Of a DNA stretch of 5,426 nt, positions 4,375-5,426 are shown piece by piece (within the stretch, counting starts at the first letter, position 1; the number at the start of each line of letters is the position of its first letter). The notes below the pieces were generated by a model. It made no database searches, was not told where the DNA came from, and saw only the letters and a program-made list of their open reading frames with translations. The stretch is from an uncultured Lachnospiraceae bacterium (lineage in GTDB: Bacteria; Bacillota; Clostridia; Lachnospirales; Lachnospiraceae). A program made the translations under genes and the position numbers. Where the stretch lies: contig CANTGP010000227.1 in the NCBI GenBank assembly GCA_947653315.1, positions 1-5,426 of the forward strand, written 5' to 3'.

Positions 4375-5426
4375 GCAGTCAGTATAAGAGGTTGGTACCC
4401 TGCATTTATCTGTATAAAGGAAACGCGGTAAGGGATTTTAAGGATACCACGGTGGTGGATACCAATCCGGTACAGCTTGCCAAATTTTACAGTGACAATA
4501 ATGCGGACGAAATTTTGGTATTCGATTTGTCCAACGGGGATGCGGAGCATGAGGAGGCGTTGGATACCATAAAGAAAATCTGTAACGAAACGGAGGTTCC
4601 CGTCACCGGCGCAGGTAACGTACACCGCATGGAAGACATCAAAAAGCTGCTGTACGCCGGCTGCAAAAAAGCGGCGCTCAATTATTCCAAACAGGGAAAC
4701 ATTGCTATTACGGAGGAGGTTTCCAAGAAATTCGGCAAGGAGAAAATTGCGGCATGTTATGCGGATACGGAAACCATCATGGAACATATGGACTTGATTG
4801 AAGACTATGTGGATGAACTGATTCTCGTGAAGGCTTCCGCCCTAAGGGGAAGCGTGGATCAATGGGACGGTGAGGCGAAGATAATGGCGCTTCTGCCGGA
4901 AGTTTCTTTGGATAAGCTGATGGAAATTCTGTCGTATCCCGTTATCGGCGGCATTACGGGGTATGCCATAGATGAAAACGCAAAGGAACTGCCTGCCATC
5001 AAGTCCTTGTGCCAGGGAAACGGGATTAAGGTCAATACATTGGAATCCGTATACCAGTGGTCGGATTTTAAGAAGAATTCTGACGGGCACGTACCGGTGG
5101 TGGTACAGGATTACAAAACGGATGAAGTACTCATGGTTGCCTACATGAACGGGGAGGCTTACGAAACCACCATCCGCACCGGAAAAATGACTTATTTCAG
5201 CCGCAGCCGTGGGGAACTTTGGATTAAGGGGAATACCAGCGGGCATTTCCAGTATGTGAAATCGCTGACGGCGGACTGTGACATGGATACCATACTGGCG
5301 AAAGTTTCCCAGGTGGGCGCGGCATGCCATACCGGAAGCCATTCCTGTTTTTTCCATGAAATATACAAAAAGGACTATGAGGAAACCAACCCTCTGAAGG
5401 TGTTGGAATCCGTCATGGGCGTGATT
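4371..5426 (+). CDS. hisIE: HisF-like domain + HisI phosphoribosyl-AMP cyclohydrolase + start of HisE, 3' end outside window
   Basis: The frame is open from ATG 4371 (AAGGAG 8 nt upstream) to the edge, 352 codons, with no stop. Residues 1 to about 235 align along their length with the HisF (beta/alpha)8 barrel: KRLVPC (6-11), KFYSDNNADEILVFD (38-52), KKFGKEKIAA (119-128) and PVIGG (190-194). Residues about 240-335 are a complete PRA cyclohydrolase: MVAYMNGEA (255-263), SRSRGELWIKGNTSGH (277-292), DCDMD (302-306) and QVGAACHTGSHSCF (314-327), with zinc cysteines Cys303, Cys319 and Cys326. From about 340 (NPLKVLESVMGVI) the phosphoribosyl-ATP pyrophosphatase (HisE) begins. The protein should therefore carry steps 2 and 3 of the pathway. 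In the HisF-like part, Tyr13 and Tyr130 occupy the positions of HisF catalytic Asp11 and Asp130, so it is not expected to be a working cyclase. The HisE domain beyond the edge is predicted, not seen. Confidence 0.93.
   Translation, partial: MSSQYKRLVPCIYLYKGNAVRDFKDTTVVDTNPVQLAKFYSDNNADEILVFDLSNGDAEHEEALDTIKKICNETEVPVTGAGNVHRMEDIKKLLYAGCKKAALNYSKQGNIAITEEVSKKFGKEKIAACYADTETIMEHMDLIEDYVDELILVKASALRGSVDQWDGEAKIMALLPEVSLDKLMEILSYPVIGGITGYAIDENAKELPAIKSLCQGNGIKVNTLESVYQWSDFKKNSDGHVPVVVQDYKTDEVLMVAYMNGEAYETTIRTGKMTYFSRSRGELWIKGNTSGHFQYVKSLTADCDMDTILAKVSQVGAACHTGSHSCFFHEIYKKDYEETNPLKVLESVMGVI

Overview
The window is the promoter-proximal part of a histidine biosynthesis operon. All supported genes lie on the + strand: hisZ, hisG (short form), hisD, hisB, and a hisI-type gene that runs off the right edge. 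Several things point to a Clostridia-type Gram-positive, most likely Lachnospiraceae: a HisZ regulatory subunit paired with a 215-residue HisG, strong AGGAGG-like ribosome binding sites, a G/A-rich coding strand, and a HisI protein with an N-terminal HisF-like domain. The family-level assignment is inference from gene content and protein style, not from a database search.

Layout. Bases 1-76 hold no gene I can support. A near-consensus sigma-A promoter (TTGACA, 17 bp, TATACT) sits at 77-105. It is followed by an unusually long untranslated leader of about 280 nt (about 112-390). The leader has no His-rich leader peptide, no T-box motif and no intrinsic terminator. It does contain five TAACG(A) repeats and a region (180-332) that I can fold by hand into a closed multi-helix junction RNA. 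hisZ (391-1506), hisG (1547-2194) and hisD (2229-3518) follow with gaps of 40 and 34 nt. An 81-nt hisD-hisB gap carries a 12-bp tandem repeat, and a second 12-bp repeat lies inside the first codons of hisB (3600-4256). A 114-nt gap with a 7-bp hairpin and a possible 35-codon ORF leads to the last gene (4371 to the edge).

How the genes work together. HisG with HisZ makes the first committed intermediate (phosphoribosyl-ATP) and is the usual feedback point. HisE and HisI, both in the last gene, convert it to the opened-ring ProFAR precursor. HisB dehydrates imidazoleglycerol phosphate, and HisD performs the last two oxidations to histidine. hisA, hisC, hisF, hisH and a histidinol-phosphate phosphatase are not visible here. 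They must lie downstream or elsewhere if the pathway is complete.

The enzymes are canonical. The points worth a second look are the structured leader RNA, the HisF-like domain of the last gene in which both positions aligned to the HisF catalytic aspartates are tyrosine, and the slippage-prone repeats around the hisB translation start.
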